A stretch of 36,284 nt of DNA, taken from positions 1 to 36,284 of the forward strand of contig JANWWK010000092.1 of assembly GCA_025056175.1 (NCBI GenBank). Direction: 5' to 3'. The DNA comes from Anaerolineales bacterium. Its GTDB lineage: Bacteria; Chloroflexota; Anaerolineae; Anaerolineales; Villigracilaceae. Position numbers and translations under genes: made by a program. The first letter of the stretch is position 1, and each line of letters begins with the position of its first letter. Positions 15,795-25,500 of the stretch are shown one piece after another. The notes under the pieces were generated by a model that saw only the letters and a list, made by a program, of their open reading frames with translations, had not been told where the DNA came from and made no database searches.

Positions 15795-15823
15795 AGCATA
15801 GCACGCTTTGAGCAAGAATCCAA
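15795..15823 (-). promoter_or_regulatory. Candidate sigma-70 promoter for the universal stress protein gene
   Basis: On the minus strand, TTGGAT (15823-15818), a 17-base spacer, and TATGCT (15800-15795), about 26 bases before the ATG, with the ribosome site in between. Confidence 0.5.
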
Positions 15824-15879
15824 CCGCCCAAAAACGATGTTATCATTCGCTCACTGCTTTTTTGCATCAGGAGTTCTGT

Positions 15880-17142
15880 ATGCCCCTCGACCTTTCCCTC
15901 GTCCGCAGCCAGTTTCCAGGCCTGGATAAACCGGTCATCTACTTCGACAATCCCGGCGGTACGCAAATCGCGCGCCCCTCGCTCGACCGCATTAACCGCT
16001 ACCTGCTGGAGTGCAATGCCAATCATGGAGGGGTCTTCCCAACCAGTATGGCATCCGACGCGATTTTAGACGAAGCCCACCGCGCCATGGCCGATTTTTA
16101 CAACGCTGCCAGCCCGGAAGAAATCATCTTTGGCAACAACATGACCACGCTCACCCTGCACATCAGTCGCTCAATTGCGCGTACCTGGAAGGAGGGCGAT
16201 TCGATTGTCGTCACCCGTCTGGACCATGACGCTAACGTGACCCCCTGGGTGCTGGCGGCACAAGAGAAGGGTGTCCACGTCCTGTGGGTAGATTTCGACA
16301 TCGAAGATGGCACGTTGAAGATGGACGAAATGCAGCGCGCCCTGGAAAGACAGCCGCGCCTGCTGGCGGTTGGCTATGCCTCCAACGCGCTCGGCACCAT
16401 CAACCCTCTGCCTCAGATTATCAAAATGGCGCACGCCGCTGGAACGCTCGTTTATGTGGATGCCGTGCAATATGCCGCGCACGGGCCAATTGATGTTCAA
16501 CAACTGGATTGTGATTTTCTGGTTTCTTCGTCCTACAAATACTTCGGCCCGCACTGCGGTATTCTCTACGGCAAGCGGGCGCTGCTCGAAGCGCTATTTG
16601 CCTACAAAGTACGTCCTGCCTCCAACGCCCTCCCACACAAATTCGAGACCGGCACCCAAAACCACGAGGGGATAGCCGGCGTGCTGGGAGCCATCGAATA
16701 TTTTGAGTGGCTGGGGCATGAGTTCGGCGACGAACACAGCGAGGGCCTGGTTGAAGAAGGCTACCGCGGGCGGCGACTCGAGCTCAAGAAGGCGCTCACC
16801 GCCCTGCGCGCTTACGAATACGAACTCAACCGCGCTTTACTGGACGCTTTGCAATCAGTTCCAGGCCTTCACATCTACGGCATCACCGACCCTCGTAAAC
16901 TCGAACAGCGTGTGGCGACTTTTTCCTTCCGTCTGAACAATTTGCACCCGCGCCATGTTGCCGAAAAACTGGCGGAACAGGGCATTTACGTTTGGGATGG
17001 CAACTACTACGCCATCCACGTCACCGAGCGGCTCGGCCTGGAAGATAAGGGTGGGATGGTGCGCGTCGGCGCGGTACATTACAACACGGTGGACGAAGTG
17101 GAGCGATTGCGCCAGGCACTGATGCAAATCAGCCAGGAGTAA
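15880..17142 (+). CDS. Class V aminotransferase / cysteine desulfurase-like PLP enzyme
   Basis: A 420-residue fold-type I PLP enzyme. YFDNPGGTQI (21-30), GNNMTTLTLHI (cofactor loop), RLDHDAN (113-119), VDAVQYAAH (194-201) and the Schiff-base lysine in SSSYKYFGPHCGILYG (K220) are seen. It fits the cysteine-desulfurase-like VC1184 subfamily as I recall it. The region where IscS/SufS-type enzymes have the catalytic cysteine (RAGxHC) reads VRVGAVHYNT, with no cysteine, so true desulfurase activity is doubtful; a lyase or aminotransferase role is open. I chose the ATG at 15880, which has AGGAG ahead of it, over one at 15808. It is divergent from uspA. Confidence 0.85.
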   Translation: MPLDLSLVRSQFPGLDKPVIYFDNPGGTQIARPSLDRINRYLLECNANHGGVFPTSMASDAILDEAHRAMADFYNAASPEEIIFGNNMTTLTLHISRSIARTWKEGDSIVVTRLDHDANVTPWVLAAQEKGVHVLWVDFDIEDGTLKMDEMQRALERQPRLLAVGYASNALGTINPLPQIIKMAHAAGTLVYVDAVQYAAHGPIDVQQLDCDFLVSSSYKYFGPHCGILYGKRALLEALFAYKVRPASNALPHKFETGTQNHEGIAGVLGAIEYFEWLGHEFGDEHSEGLVEEGYRGRRLELKKALTALRAYEYELNRALLDALQSVPGLHIYGITDPRKLEQRVATFSFRLNNLHPRHVAEKLAEQGIYVWDGNYYAIHVTERLGLEDKGGMVRVGAVHYNTVDEVERLRQALMQISQE

Positions 17143-17203
17143 CAATCTACGAAAATTCTCGTCCTGCCGGCGCTGCGCCAGCAAACTGAAACATCACATT
17201 TGA

Positions 17204-17327
17204 GCCATATAGCCCCGACATACCACTTCCTGGCATACGTGAATGTCTGGGCTGCGTGGCACAACCTGTCCTGGGGATAGACTCTGAGATGCCCGGACCG
17301 CAAAGCAATCGGGCCCGGTTTCGTTGT
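17204..17327. other. Structured intergenic region, possible RNA element
   Basis: Arms at 17204-17221 and 17243-17260 can form an 18-position stem with two mismatches and two wobbles (as read on the plus strand) around a 21-base loop. Immediately after, ACAAC (17261-17265) can pair with GTTGT (17323-17327) around a second small GCCCG/CGGGC hairpin. No T-run and no known riboswitch signature were recognised. It could be a small RNA, a leader of an alternative transcript, or a decayed element. Confidence 0.35.
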
Positions 17328-17337
17328 ACGACAAAGG

Positions 17338-17343
17338 TATAAT
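17338..17343 (+). promoter_or_regulatory. -10 box for the M1-peptidase operon, apparently leaderless
   Basis: A perfect TATAAT ends seven bases before the ATG at 17351. The -35 region is weak. There is no Shine-Dalgarno sequence, so a leaderless message is likely. Confidence 0.55.
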
Positions 17344-17350
17344 TTCTTCA

Positions 17351-18913
17351 ATGCCTGCTAACAAGAGCCTTGCTGCCCTCTTTCTTTTTTCCTTGTTCCT
17401 GTCCTCCTGCCTGACCGCCCCTCTCTCTACCGACCCGCATCCCCCGGAAGCCTACGTCTTCATCACGTCCAACCCACAAGCCACCGCGACCCCGTTCCTG
17501 CCATCCCCCAATACGGAAACACCCATCCCCAGCCCAATTCCACCCACTCTGCCGCCTGCCTCCGCAACACCTTCAGCGACGCCCCTCCCGCCGACCCCCT
17601 CCCCCCTGATACCTGCCACTTCCCTGCCTGACACCTCCCACCCTCAATACGCCATCTCGGCGCTGGTAGATTACGCCAATCAGACCGTTGCCGTCAGCCA
17701 GGTCATCCGCTACCCCAATCAGAGCAGCGAAACACTTCCCAGCCTGGTGCTGGCCGTCAACCCCAACTTGTGGGCGGGTGTATTCAACCTTCACAACCTT
17801 ACCATCAACGGCACCCCCGCCGAATACGACCTGCAAAGCCACCGTCTCACCCTGCGCCTGACACCGGCACTCCCGCCCGGTGGTGTTGTCGAAATCGGAA
17901 TCGCCTACCACCTGAACCTGCCGTACAGTTCTACGCGCCATGAAAACTTCGGCTACACCTGGCGACAAACCAATCTGATTGATTGGTATCCTTTCGTCGT
18001 TCCCTACGCAGGCAACGGTGCATGGATTTTGCGTGACCCACACCCCTACGGCGAAAACCTGGTCTATCCACTGGCCGATTTTCGCGTGCATTTGACGTTT
18101 GCAGATTCCACGCCGCCAGTGGTGGCCGCTTCAGCTCCGGCCCGTTACGAAGATGGTGCATTCGTATACGATTTTCCCAACGCCCGCAATTTCACTCTCA
18201 GCTTCAGCCCGCATTTTCTGGTGCAAACTGCTGAAGCCGGAGGCATCACGCTCTACAACTACTACTTCGCCGAACATGCCTCTGCTGCAACCCACGCCCT
18301 CGAACTCACCCGTCAGGCTGTGCTGACCTACCAGGACATTTACGGCCCCTATCCGCACGCTTCGCTCTCCATCGTAGAAACCGACCTGAACGATGGCCTG
18401 GAAGCCGATGGGTTGTATTTTCTTGCGGCCAACTTCTACGATTCTTACGATGGCAGCGTTCGCAACAACCTTTCCGTGATTGCCGTTCACGAAACGGCAC
18501 ACCAGTGGTGGTATGGAGGCGTTGCCAGCGACCAGGCGCTCGAACCCTGGCTCGATGAAGCCCTTTGCACCTACAGCGAACGCCTCTTCTACGAGTACAA
18601 TTATCCTGGCGCACTCAACTGGTGGTGGAACTTTCGGATTTTCTATTACAACCCAACCGGTTTTGTAGATTGGCGCATCTATGACACCGGCTCATTCCGA
18701 ACCTACGTCAACGCTGTTTATTTTCAGGGCGCCAAATTTCTCGAAGCCTTACGTTCGCGCATGGGTGATTCCGCTTTTTTTGCCTTTCTGGCCGATTATT
18801 ACACCCGTCATCGCGGACACATCGTCACCGCCGATGATTTCTTCTCGACGCTTACCGCCCATACATCCATCACTTATGCCGACCTGATGCGCACCTATTT
18901 CACGTACCGCTGA
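17351..18913 (+). CDS. M1-family (gluzincin) metallopeptidase-like lipoprotein, copy 1
   Basis: A 520-residue exported protein. A signal peptide with lipobox LSSC (Cys20) is followed by a long Pro/Thr-rich stalk (about 25-95), an M1-type N-terminal beta domain and a catalytic domain. The zinc site is H380-E-T-A-H384 followed after 18 residues by E403 (LDEALCTYSE), a correct HExxH-x18-E. The exopeptidase motif GAMEN is replaced by GLEADGL. The start at 17351 fits both the signal peptide and the -10 box; an earlier in-frame start at 17324 would precede the promoter. It is the first of a tandem pair and the two probably share a transcript. It is likely a cell-surface protease, but the substrate is unknown. 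Confidence 0.88.
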   Translation: MPANKSLAALFLFSLFLSSCLTAPLSTDPHPPEAYVFITSNPQATATPFLPSPNTETPIPSPIPPTLPPASATPSATPLPPTPSPLIPATSLPDTSHPQYAISALVDYANQTVAVSQVIRYPNQSSETLPSLVLAVNPNLWAGVFNLHNLTINGTPAEYDLQSHRLTLRLTPALPPGGVVEIGIAYHLNLPYSSTRHENFGYTWRQTNLIDWYPFVVPYAGNGAWILRDPHPYGENLVYPLADFRVHLTFADSTPPVVAASAPARYEDGAFVYDFPNARNFTLSFSPHFLVQTAEAGGITLYNYYFAEHASAATHALELTRQAVLTYQDIYGPYPHASLSIVETDLNDGLEADGLYFLAANFYDSYDGSVRNNLSVIAVHETAHQWWYGGVASDQALEPWLDEALCTYSERLFYEYNYPGALNWWWNFRIFYYNPTGFVDWRIYDTGSFRTYVNAVYFQGAKFLEALRSRMGDSAFFAFLADYYTRHRGHIVTADDFFSTLTAHTSITYADLMRTYFTYR

Positions 18914-18925
18914 ACAGGAACCCCC

Positions 18926-20542
18926 ATGAAGCCCTTCCGTTTCCCCTTCCTCCGCCGCCCTGCTCACCAGGCAACTGGTCTCTTTGCCCTTTTCCTGATT
19001 TCTTGCCTGATTTTTGGGGGATGCACACCGGCTGTACCCGGAATCGTCACCGTTACGCCCGTCTCTCCACCGCCTCCAGCCACTTCAACCCCTCTGCCAC
19101 CTCCCTCGCCTTTCATCGAACAGACCGCTCTCCCCGCGCTCGCCACCCCGCTCTTGCCGCCCGAACCGCCCCCCTCCCTGACACCTGACACCTCCACACC
19201 TGCCACGCCTCCTGACCTGTCCACATCTCTCCAGGATATTACCTACCATATCGAAGTCTTGTTCGATTACGACAACAAAACCCTGCTGGCCGACCAGAAA
19301 ATCACCTTCACCAACCGCAGCGGACGCCCGCTGGAAACCCTTACGCTGGCAGTCGAACCCAACCGGCGCGGCGGCATCTTTCGCATCGAACGGCTGGGAG
19401 TAGATGGGGTCACCCTCACCAACTATACGCTCGACAGGCATCGTCTCACCTTCATCCCACCGGTTCCAATTCCAAACGGTGCTTCGGCGCAAATTGAACT
19501 CAACTATCTACTGGTCCTACCGCTCATCGAACAGGGCGACCCAAACCTGGTGCGTCCGCAAATTTTTGGTTACACCAGCCGCCAGGTCAATCTCACCGAC
19601 TGGTATCCCATGCTCGTTCCCTTCGACCCGACCAGCGGCTGGTTGCTGCCCGATCCCTGGTATTACGGTGAGCATCTCACCTATCCACTCGCCGATTTTG
19701 ACATCCGCCTGCAATTTACCGACCCCGCCAAAGCGCCTCTGGTGGCCGCCGGCGGCGCAGCAGAAGCCGGTGATGCTCTCACCCGTTACACGCTCGAAAA
19801 CGGACGCACCTTCGCCTTTGCGATGGGACAGACGATGAAATCGCTCTCCGGCGAGGTCAACGGCGTCATCGTCACTTCTTATTTTTTCCCAGGCTTCGAG
19901 ACCCCCGGTCAGGCCGTGTTGGAAACCACCCTGAAAGCGGTGAAGACGTATACTGAACTGTTTGGCCCCTACCCCCACCGCACGCTCACTGCCGTACAGG
20001 GCGATTTCAATGACGGGATGGAGTTCGACAGCCTGTACTACCTCAGCAATGCCTTTTACAACCTGTACGACCGCACACCAAACAACTATCTGGTGATGGT
20101 TGCCGCCCACGAAACCTGTCACGCCTGGTGGTTTGGGGCGGTTGCCAACGACCAGGCCAATCATCCCTGGTTGGATGAAGCCCTGACCACCTATTGCGAG
20201 CGTCTCTTCTACGAAAAAAACTATCCCCAATCACTGGCCTGGTGGCAATCGGCGCGCATTGACTTCTTCCAACCCGAAGGCAAAATAGATGGGAATGTGC
20301 CAGGGTATGGTGGCTTCACGCCTTACACCAATGCCACTTATCGTCAGGGCGCACGCTTCTTGCATGAACTGCGCGAGCGAATCGGCGATGAGGCCTTTTT
20401 TGCCTTCCTGAAAGACTACTACGCCCAAATGAACGGAAAAATTGCCCGCCCTGCCGATTTCTTCAGCATCCTGCCAACCCACGCCCCCGTGAATTATTCC
20501 GACATTGTGACAAAATACTTTTCCAACCCCCCTGTGCCATGA
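18926..20542 (+). CDS. M1-family (gluzincin) metallopeptidase-like lipoprotein, copy 2
   Basis: A 538-residue paralogue of the preceding protein with the same layout: signal peptide with lipobox FGGC (Cys33), a Pro/Thr-rich stalk to about residue 105, a beta domain, then the zinc site H395-E-T-C-H399 with E418 in LDEALTTYCE. The GAMEN position reads GMEFDSL. Shared blocks with copy 1 include the DWYP, YPLADF and FGPYPH regions and the DEAFFAFL-type C-terminus. It begins 12 bases after copy 1, and its stop overlaps the hydrolase start by four bases (ATGA). Tandem duplication followed by divergence is the simplest reading. Confidence 0.88.
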   Translation: MKPFRFPFLRRPAHQATGLFALFLISCLIFGGCTPAVPGIVTVTPVSPPPPATSTPLPPPSPFIEQTALPALATPLLPPEPPPSLTPDTSTPATPPDLSTSLQDITYHIEVLFDYDNKTLLADQKITFTNRSGRPLETLTLAVEPNRRGGIFRIERLGVDGVTLTNYTLDRHRLTFIPPVPIPNGASAQIELNYLLVLPLIEQGDPNLVRPQIFGYTSRQVNLTDWYPMLVPFDPTSGWLLPDPWYYGEHLTYPLADFDIRLQFTDPAKAPLVAAGGAAEAGDALTRYTLENGRTFAFAMGQTMKSLSGEVNGVIVTSYFFPGFETPGQAVLETTLKAVKTYTELFGPYPHRTLTAVQGDFNDGMEFDSLYYLSNAFYNLYDRTPNNYLVMVAAHETCHAWWFGAVANDQANHPWLDEALTTYCERLFYEKNYPQSLAWWQSARIDFFQPEGKIDGNVPGYGGFTPYTNATYRQGARFLHELRERIGDEAFFAFLKDYYAQMNGKIARPADFFSILPTHAPVNYSDIVTKYFSNPPVP

Positions 20543-21402
20543 GCGACCTTGAACACACCTTTGTGCCAACCAACGGCATCCGCCTGCACGTCGTTCTTTC
20601 TGGTCCGACGGATGGCATCCCCGTCCTGCTGTTGCACGGTTTCCCGGAGTATTGGGGCGGCTGGCGGCGGCAAATTCCGGGATTGGCGCAGGCCGGTTAC
20701 CGGGTCATCGTCCCCGACCAGCGCGGATACGGTCAATCGGATACGCCGCGCGAAGTCGCGGCTTACGCCCTGACCGAACTCGTCAACGATGTCATTGGAC
20801 TGATGAATGCGCTTGGCTATGAAACCGTGTTTCTGGCCGGTCATGATTGGGGCGCAGCAGTCGCCTGGAGCGCCGCGCTTCTGCATCCATCACGGGTGCG
20901 AAAACTGGCGATTCTCAACGTCCCTCATCCGGCAGTGATGATGCACTTTCTGCGCCGTAACCCCGTCCAAATGCTCAAATCCTGGTATATTGCATTTTTC
21001 CAGATTCCTGGCCTGGCCGATTGGTTATTGGCCCAGAACGATTTTGCCCTGGCCGTGCGCCTGCTGATTGCCAGCGGCAAAAAAGATACCTTCAGTTATC
21101 AGGAACTGGAAGAATACAAACAAGCCTGGCGCGCCTCCGGCGGACTGACCGGCATGATTCACTGGTATCGCGCGCTGGCGCGTTTCCGGCTACCCTTACC
21201 CTCCAGTTTGCACTTACAGATGCCGGTTCTGCTGTTATGGGGAAAAAACGACGTGGCTCTCAGCGCCGCGATGGCCGCCGAGAGCTTGAAATTTTGTCCA
21301 CAGGGAAAACTGGTTTACTTCGAGAACGCCACTCACTGGGTACAACACGATGAAGCCGAAGCCGTCTTTGCGCACCTAACAGCCTGGTTCCGCCAGGTTT
21401 GA
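20539..21402 (+). CDS. Alpha/beta hydrolase, epoxide-hydrolase-like
   Basis: A 287-residue soluble alpha/beta hydrolase. The oxyanion-side motif is HGFPEYW (33-39). The nucleophile elbow is GHDWGA, with aspartate (D103) rather than serine. The acid is D238 (WGKNDVA) and the base H266 (NATHWVQHDE). Two lid tyrosines, Y150 and Y210, sit where epoxide hydrolases use them to bind the epoxide oxygen. Together these favour epoxide hydrolase over haloalkane dehalogenase (which would have Trp/Asn halide ligands). The start overlaps the upstream peptidase stop. The gene ends eight bases from the convergent FIST gene. Confidence 0.87.
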   Translation: MSDLEHTFVPTNGIRLHVVLSGPTDGIPVLLLHGFPEYWGGWRRQIPGLAQAGYRVIVPDQRGYGQSDTPREVAAYALTELVNDVIGLMNALGYETVFLAGHDWGAAVAWSAALLHPSRVRKLAILNVPHPAVMMHFLRRNPVQMLKSWYIAFFQIPGLADWLLAQNDFALAVRLLIASGKKDTFSYQELEEYKQAWRASGGLTGMIHWYRALARFRLPLPSSLHLQMPVLLLWGKNDVALSAAMAAESLKFCPQGKLVYFENATHWVQHDEAEAVFAHLTAWFRQV

Positions 21403-21410
21403 AGCGGAGG

Positions 21411-22580
21411 CTATTCCTTCTCTCCAAAGGCGGCAACCAGGATGTTTTGATTCAGAAAGCGCGGATGTTCATCCTGCGAATCGGCAGGGATAATCTGACC
21501 CAGCGTGTAACCGCCTGCAATCGGGATGTTTGCACCCAAAACGTCTTGAATGGCCTGGAAATACGCATCCACCCGCGTCTGCATCAACATATACCAGGCA
21601 ATATCTACCAGAATGAGTGCAAAGACCGGTCGAACGCCGTTTAGCGCATGCACGGCCTGTTGTGCCGCTTCCACCGATGCTTTGTGACAATCGGCGGGAC
21701 TGCCAATCATCAGGTAAGCATCACTGCCATCGCGCAGAAATGCGTTCATGCGAAAACTGCCATCGGCCTCCACGCGCAGCGGCGCGCGCACCTTGAGCTG
21801 GGAAGAATTCTGCTGCTCAAAGCCAAGGGGATAGATACGCGTCAGGTAGTTGATGGGAGGAAACGACCACTCACGGGCCGGCTTGCCAAACATTTGTGCG
21901 TATGTTTCAGAGGCCGGACGTCCATCGAGCGTGCGCAACCAAAAACCGCGTGAGCGCGTAACGCGAAAATGTGTGCCGACTGGCACCCATCCATGCCCGT
22001 ACCCAATCCCAACCTGAAGCCCTCCGCGCAAAAATGCTGCTCCCACAGCACCGTGCCCGGTTTGCATACCGGCAATTTGAAAACCACTTGCGCTTTGCAG
22101 GTCGCCGCTGGAAAGGCCGCCCCATAAGGGGATGCGCGCCGGAAAGCCGGCACAAAACTCCTCGGCGTTGCCTTCCAACCCATCCGCAAAGACCAGCAGA
22201 CTATCTACGGGGCGCTGTTCATAACTCAACAATTCCATGATGCGCGCCGCCATTTCCCCGCTCGATTGTCCGTACGCGGCATACCAGTGCGTTTCGGCAC
22301 GCAGGGTTTCGCCAGCCAGCAGAGCCACCACAACCGTATGCAAGCGCGTCCCTTTTTCTGTAATGCCTGCAAAAGAACTGAAGCCCAATATCGGTATGTT
22401 GCCCAGCAAACTTGTTACGCCATCAAGTGCTTTTTGTGGGTCATGACGGTGTGGAACAATCAGAATTCCTAACACCGGGTTGACATTTCCAAGCCGGTTC
22501 AGGGCATAATGTGCGGCCTGCAGCCCGGCTTCGCGCGGGTCGAGTGCGTAGGCTTCTCCAACAGCGGCAACAATCGCCAT
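21411..22580 (-). CDS. FIST-domain sensory protein
   Basis: A 389-residue soluble protein with an N-terminal FIST domain (about 1-215; GFSSFAGIT, SGDLQSASGF, GAVGAAFLRGGLQVGIGYGHGW) and a FIST_C domain (about 225-389; GRPASETYAQ, YPLGFEQ, RDGSDAYLMIGSP, GGYTLGQI). FIST modules are proposed to sense small ligands such as amino acids and often accompany kinases or methyl-accepting proteins. Here the gene begins 10 bases after the large sensor kinase, so the pair probably forms a signalling unit. The ATG at 22580 has GAGGAG ahead of it and is preferred over a start at 22646 inside the kinase gene. Confidence 0.88.
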   Translation of the reverse strand: MAIVAAVGEAYALDPREAGLQAAHYALNRLGNVNPVLGILIVPHRHDPQKALDGVTSLLGNIPILGFSSFAGITEKGTRLHTVVVALLAGETLRAETHWYAAYGQSSGEMAARIMELLSYEQRPVDSLLVFADGLEGNAEEFCAGFPARIPLWGGLSSGDLQSASGFQIAGMQTGHGAVGAAFLRGGLQVGIGYGHGWVPVGTHFRVTRSRGFWLRTLDGRPASETYAQMFGKPAREWSFPPINYLTRIYPLGFEQQNSSQLKVRAPLRVEADGSFRMNAFLRDGSDAYLMIGSPADCHKASVEAAQQAVHALNGVRPVFALILVDIAWYMLMQTRVDAYFQAIQDVLGANIPIAGGYTLGQIIPADSQDEHPRFLNQNILVAAFGEKE

Positions 22581-22590
22581 CTCAGACTCC

Positions 22591-25500
22591 TCAGTTCTCG
22601 GAAATCGGAATGGTGAAGTGGAAGGTCGTTCCTTTGCGGAATTCACTCTCGAACCAGATTTTCCCGCCCTGCATTTCCACCAGGCTCTTGGTGATATTCA
22701 GGCCAAGACCAGTTCCAGGCGATTTGCGCGCCTGCTCATCATCAGAACGGAAGAACTTCTGAAAAATTTTGCGCTGGTCTTCGGGCGTCATTCCCAGCCC
22801 ATTATCTTGCACCGAAATATGCACCACTTCCGCTGCTCCCTGCGGGTCCCACTGATTGGCAGCTCGTTCTGCTCTGACCACAATCTGCCCGCCTTCGGGC
22901 GTATATTTGTGTGCGTTGCTCACCAGATTCACCAGAATCTGTTCGATACGAGTGCGGTCTGCCCAAATTTTTGGCAGGTCAGAGGGCAACTCAACCTCAA
23001 TGGTCTGATTCTTATCCTCAATCTGGCGCTTGGTCGAGCGAATCACCTGCTCCACCACCTGCGGCACTTCAACCGGTTTAAGGTCCAGACGCAGACGGCC
23101 AGCCTCAAGTTTCGAGGCATCGTTCAGGTCTTCCACAATCGTCTTCATGCGCTCGATATTTGAGCGAATGACGCTGAGGAAAGCAGCCTGCGTTTCGCTA
23201 ATCGTTCCCCCTGCCCCTGCTGCAAGCAGCTCAGCATAGCCTTTAATGGCGGTCATCGGATTTTTGAGTTCATGCGCCACAAAGGAGACAAACTCGCTCT
23301 TGGCAACATTCGCTTGCTGCACTTTGCTGTACAGTTGGGCATTCGAGATGGCAATCGCAGCATGGTCGGCCAGGCGGCTAATGAAATTAAAGGTCTCCTG
23401 GGAAAAGGAATCGGGACGCAGGCTTTCGAGCAACAGAATTGCAATCGTTTTGGATTCACGCCGAATGGGTATCACAATCTGACTGAGGCCGTTCTTCAAG
23501 AAAATGCGATTGGGGTCAGGTTGTTCAAGAACATTCGATTTCATCTGCCCGGTCTGAATCGGTTCCTGCAGTGCCGGGTGTTCAATGCTCATGTAATTCT
23601 CTCGGAACGCCTTCAATTCATCTGCGTAACCCTGTTCGGCAATGAGACGCACCCCTTCCTCTTCGACAAAACCAACAAAGGCTGCATCTGCGCTGGATTG
23701 GCGCAACGCCCAATCCAACGTAATTTGCATCGTGCGGCCGACTTCCAGGCTGGTGTTCAATTCCCGGTCAATGCGTTGCATCACCGAGAGTTCTTCCACG
23801 CGGGCATTCAGTTCCTGGTCGGTCAGGGTAAACAAACGTGCGTTCTCGAATGCCACCGAAGCCTGCCCGCTAAAAGCAGAGAGCAGGTTCTGGTCATCTT
23901 CGGTAAAGGGACTGCCATCTTTTTTGTTGATAACCTCGATGACCCCAATCACCCGGTCTTTTACTTCCATTGGAATTGCCAGAAGGGAACGGGTGACAAA
24001 GCCGGTTTGTCTGTCGGTCGAGGCGTTCCAGGTTGCGGAGGAAGCAACGTTGTTGATGATAACCGGTTGACGGGTGAGGACCGCCTGTCCCACGAAGCCG
24101 CTTCCAGGGGGTAGACGCTGTCCTACCAGATTTTGAGCAACGGGTCCTTCCGTCACTTTGAAAACCAGTTCGCCGGTTTGCTCATCCACAATGAACAGGG
24201 TCCCCGCTTCAGCATTCAAGATTTTCACAGCGCTTTGCAGGATGGTCTGCGAAAGCGTTTCAATTTGGGTAGTCGAAGTCAGTTGCCGCGCAATCATGTT
24301 GAGCGTAGCAAGCTGTTCGGCACGCCGCTCGGTCTCTTGCAGCAAGCGTGATTTGACGATTGCGCCGGCAGCCTGGTCGGCAATGGCCTGGAGCAGGCTC
24401 ATCTGCGCCACGCTGTACGAAATAGCCGGATTACGTGAAGCAATACTGAAAGCGCCAATCGTTTCCGCGCCAGCGTTCAACGGCACACCCATCCAGGCAT
24501 ACAGGCCTTTGACCGGCGGCATGACGCCCATCACCTGGCATTGGGTCAGGAAATCTTGCGTCAGAATGGCACGGCGGCTGGCAATAACTTCCTGCTCCAG
24601 CGAAGTTTTCGGCTGAAGAGGGATATTTTCCATTGAAGTAATGCGTTCATCGTTTTCAACGTAAAACGCATGATAGTAGTATTGGCCGGTGCGGTTGTAA
24701 AGCGTCAGGCGGGCATCACTGCCCGGGGTGATTTGGATGGCCTGGGCGTAAATCAGTTCCAGAATATCGTCGAATCTGAGAGTGATGTTGATACCTTGAG
24801 CAACGCGGGCCAGCGCGTTCATTTCGCTCATACGCCGTTCCATGTTCGCCAGCACTTGCGCCCGCTCCAGCGCCACGGCTGCCTGCCGGCCAAGCGCTTC
24901 CAAAAAGGCAATGTCGTGCGCGGCGTAACTTTCTCCTGAAAGGCGCTCGCCCAGTGCCAGCCAGCCAATTAACCGGTCACGTCCGGGCAGAGGGATGAAC
25001 AACTGTGCATCCAGGAGCGCAACCCGTCCCCGTTCGGAGAGCAAGGTTTCGGGGATGTGCGTCTCATCCACAAAAACAGGCATCATCTCACGGCGCATCA
25101 CACGAGGCAGTGGGCTATTGGTATCGAATTGAATATCGCTGGTCAGTTGGCCGGTTTCATCGGGCGTGGCAGTATATTGGTCGGTCAGCGGGTTGTAGAG
25201 GAAGATGTGAAACTGCCCGGGCAACAAACTCACGGTCACTTGTTCACGCAAACTGCGCAGAATATCGTTCATCCCCACTGCATGGGTGAGTTCGCGCGAA
25301 AAGTCATTCAAGCGCTTCTGATGTACGGCTTCACCGCGAAAGAAAATGCTATCTATCTGCTCTTGTAAACGGGTGCGTACGGGGTTCAAAAGCAGCGTAA
25401 ACACGAAAACCGCGCTGGCTATCAGCAAAGGGTTATCGGGCGCAATGGTAACATTCAACATCCATGCGCTCAACGTGCCGATGCCAATGGCAATCAGCAC

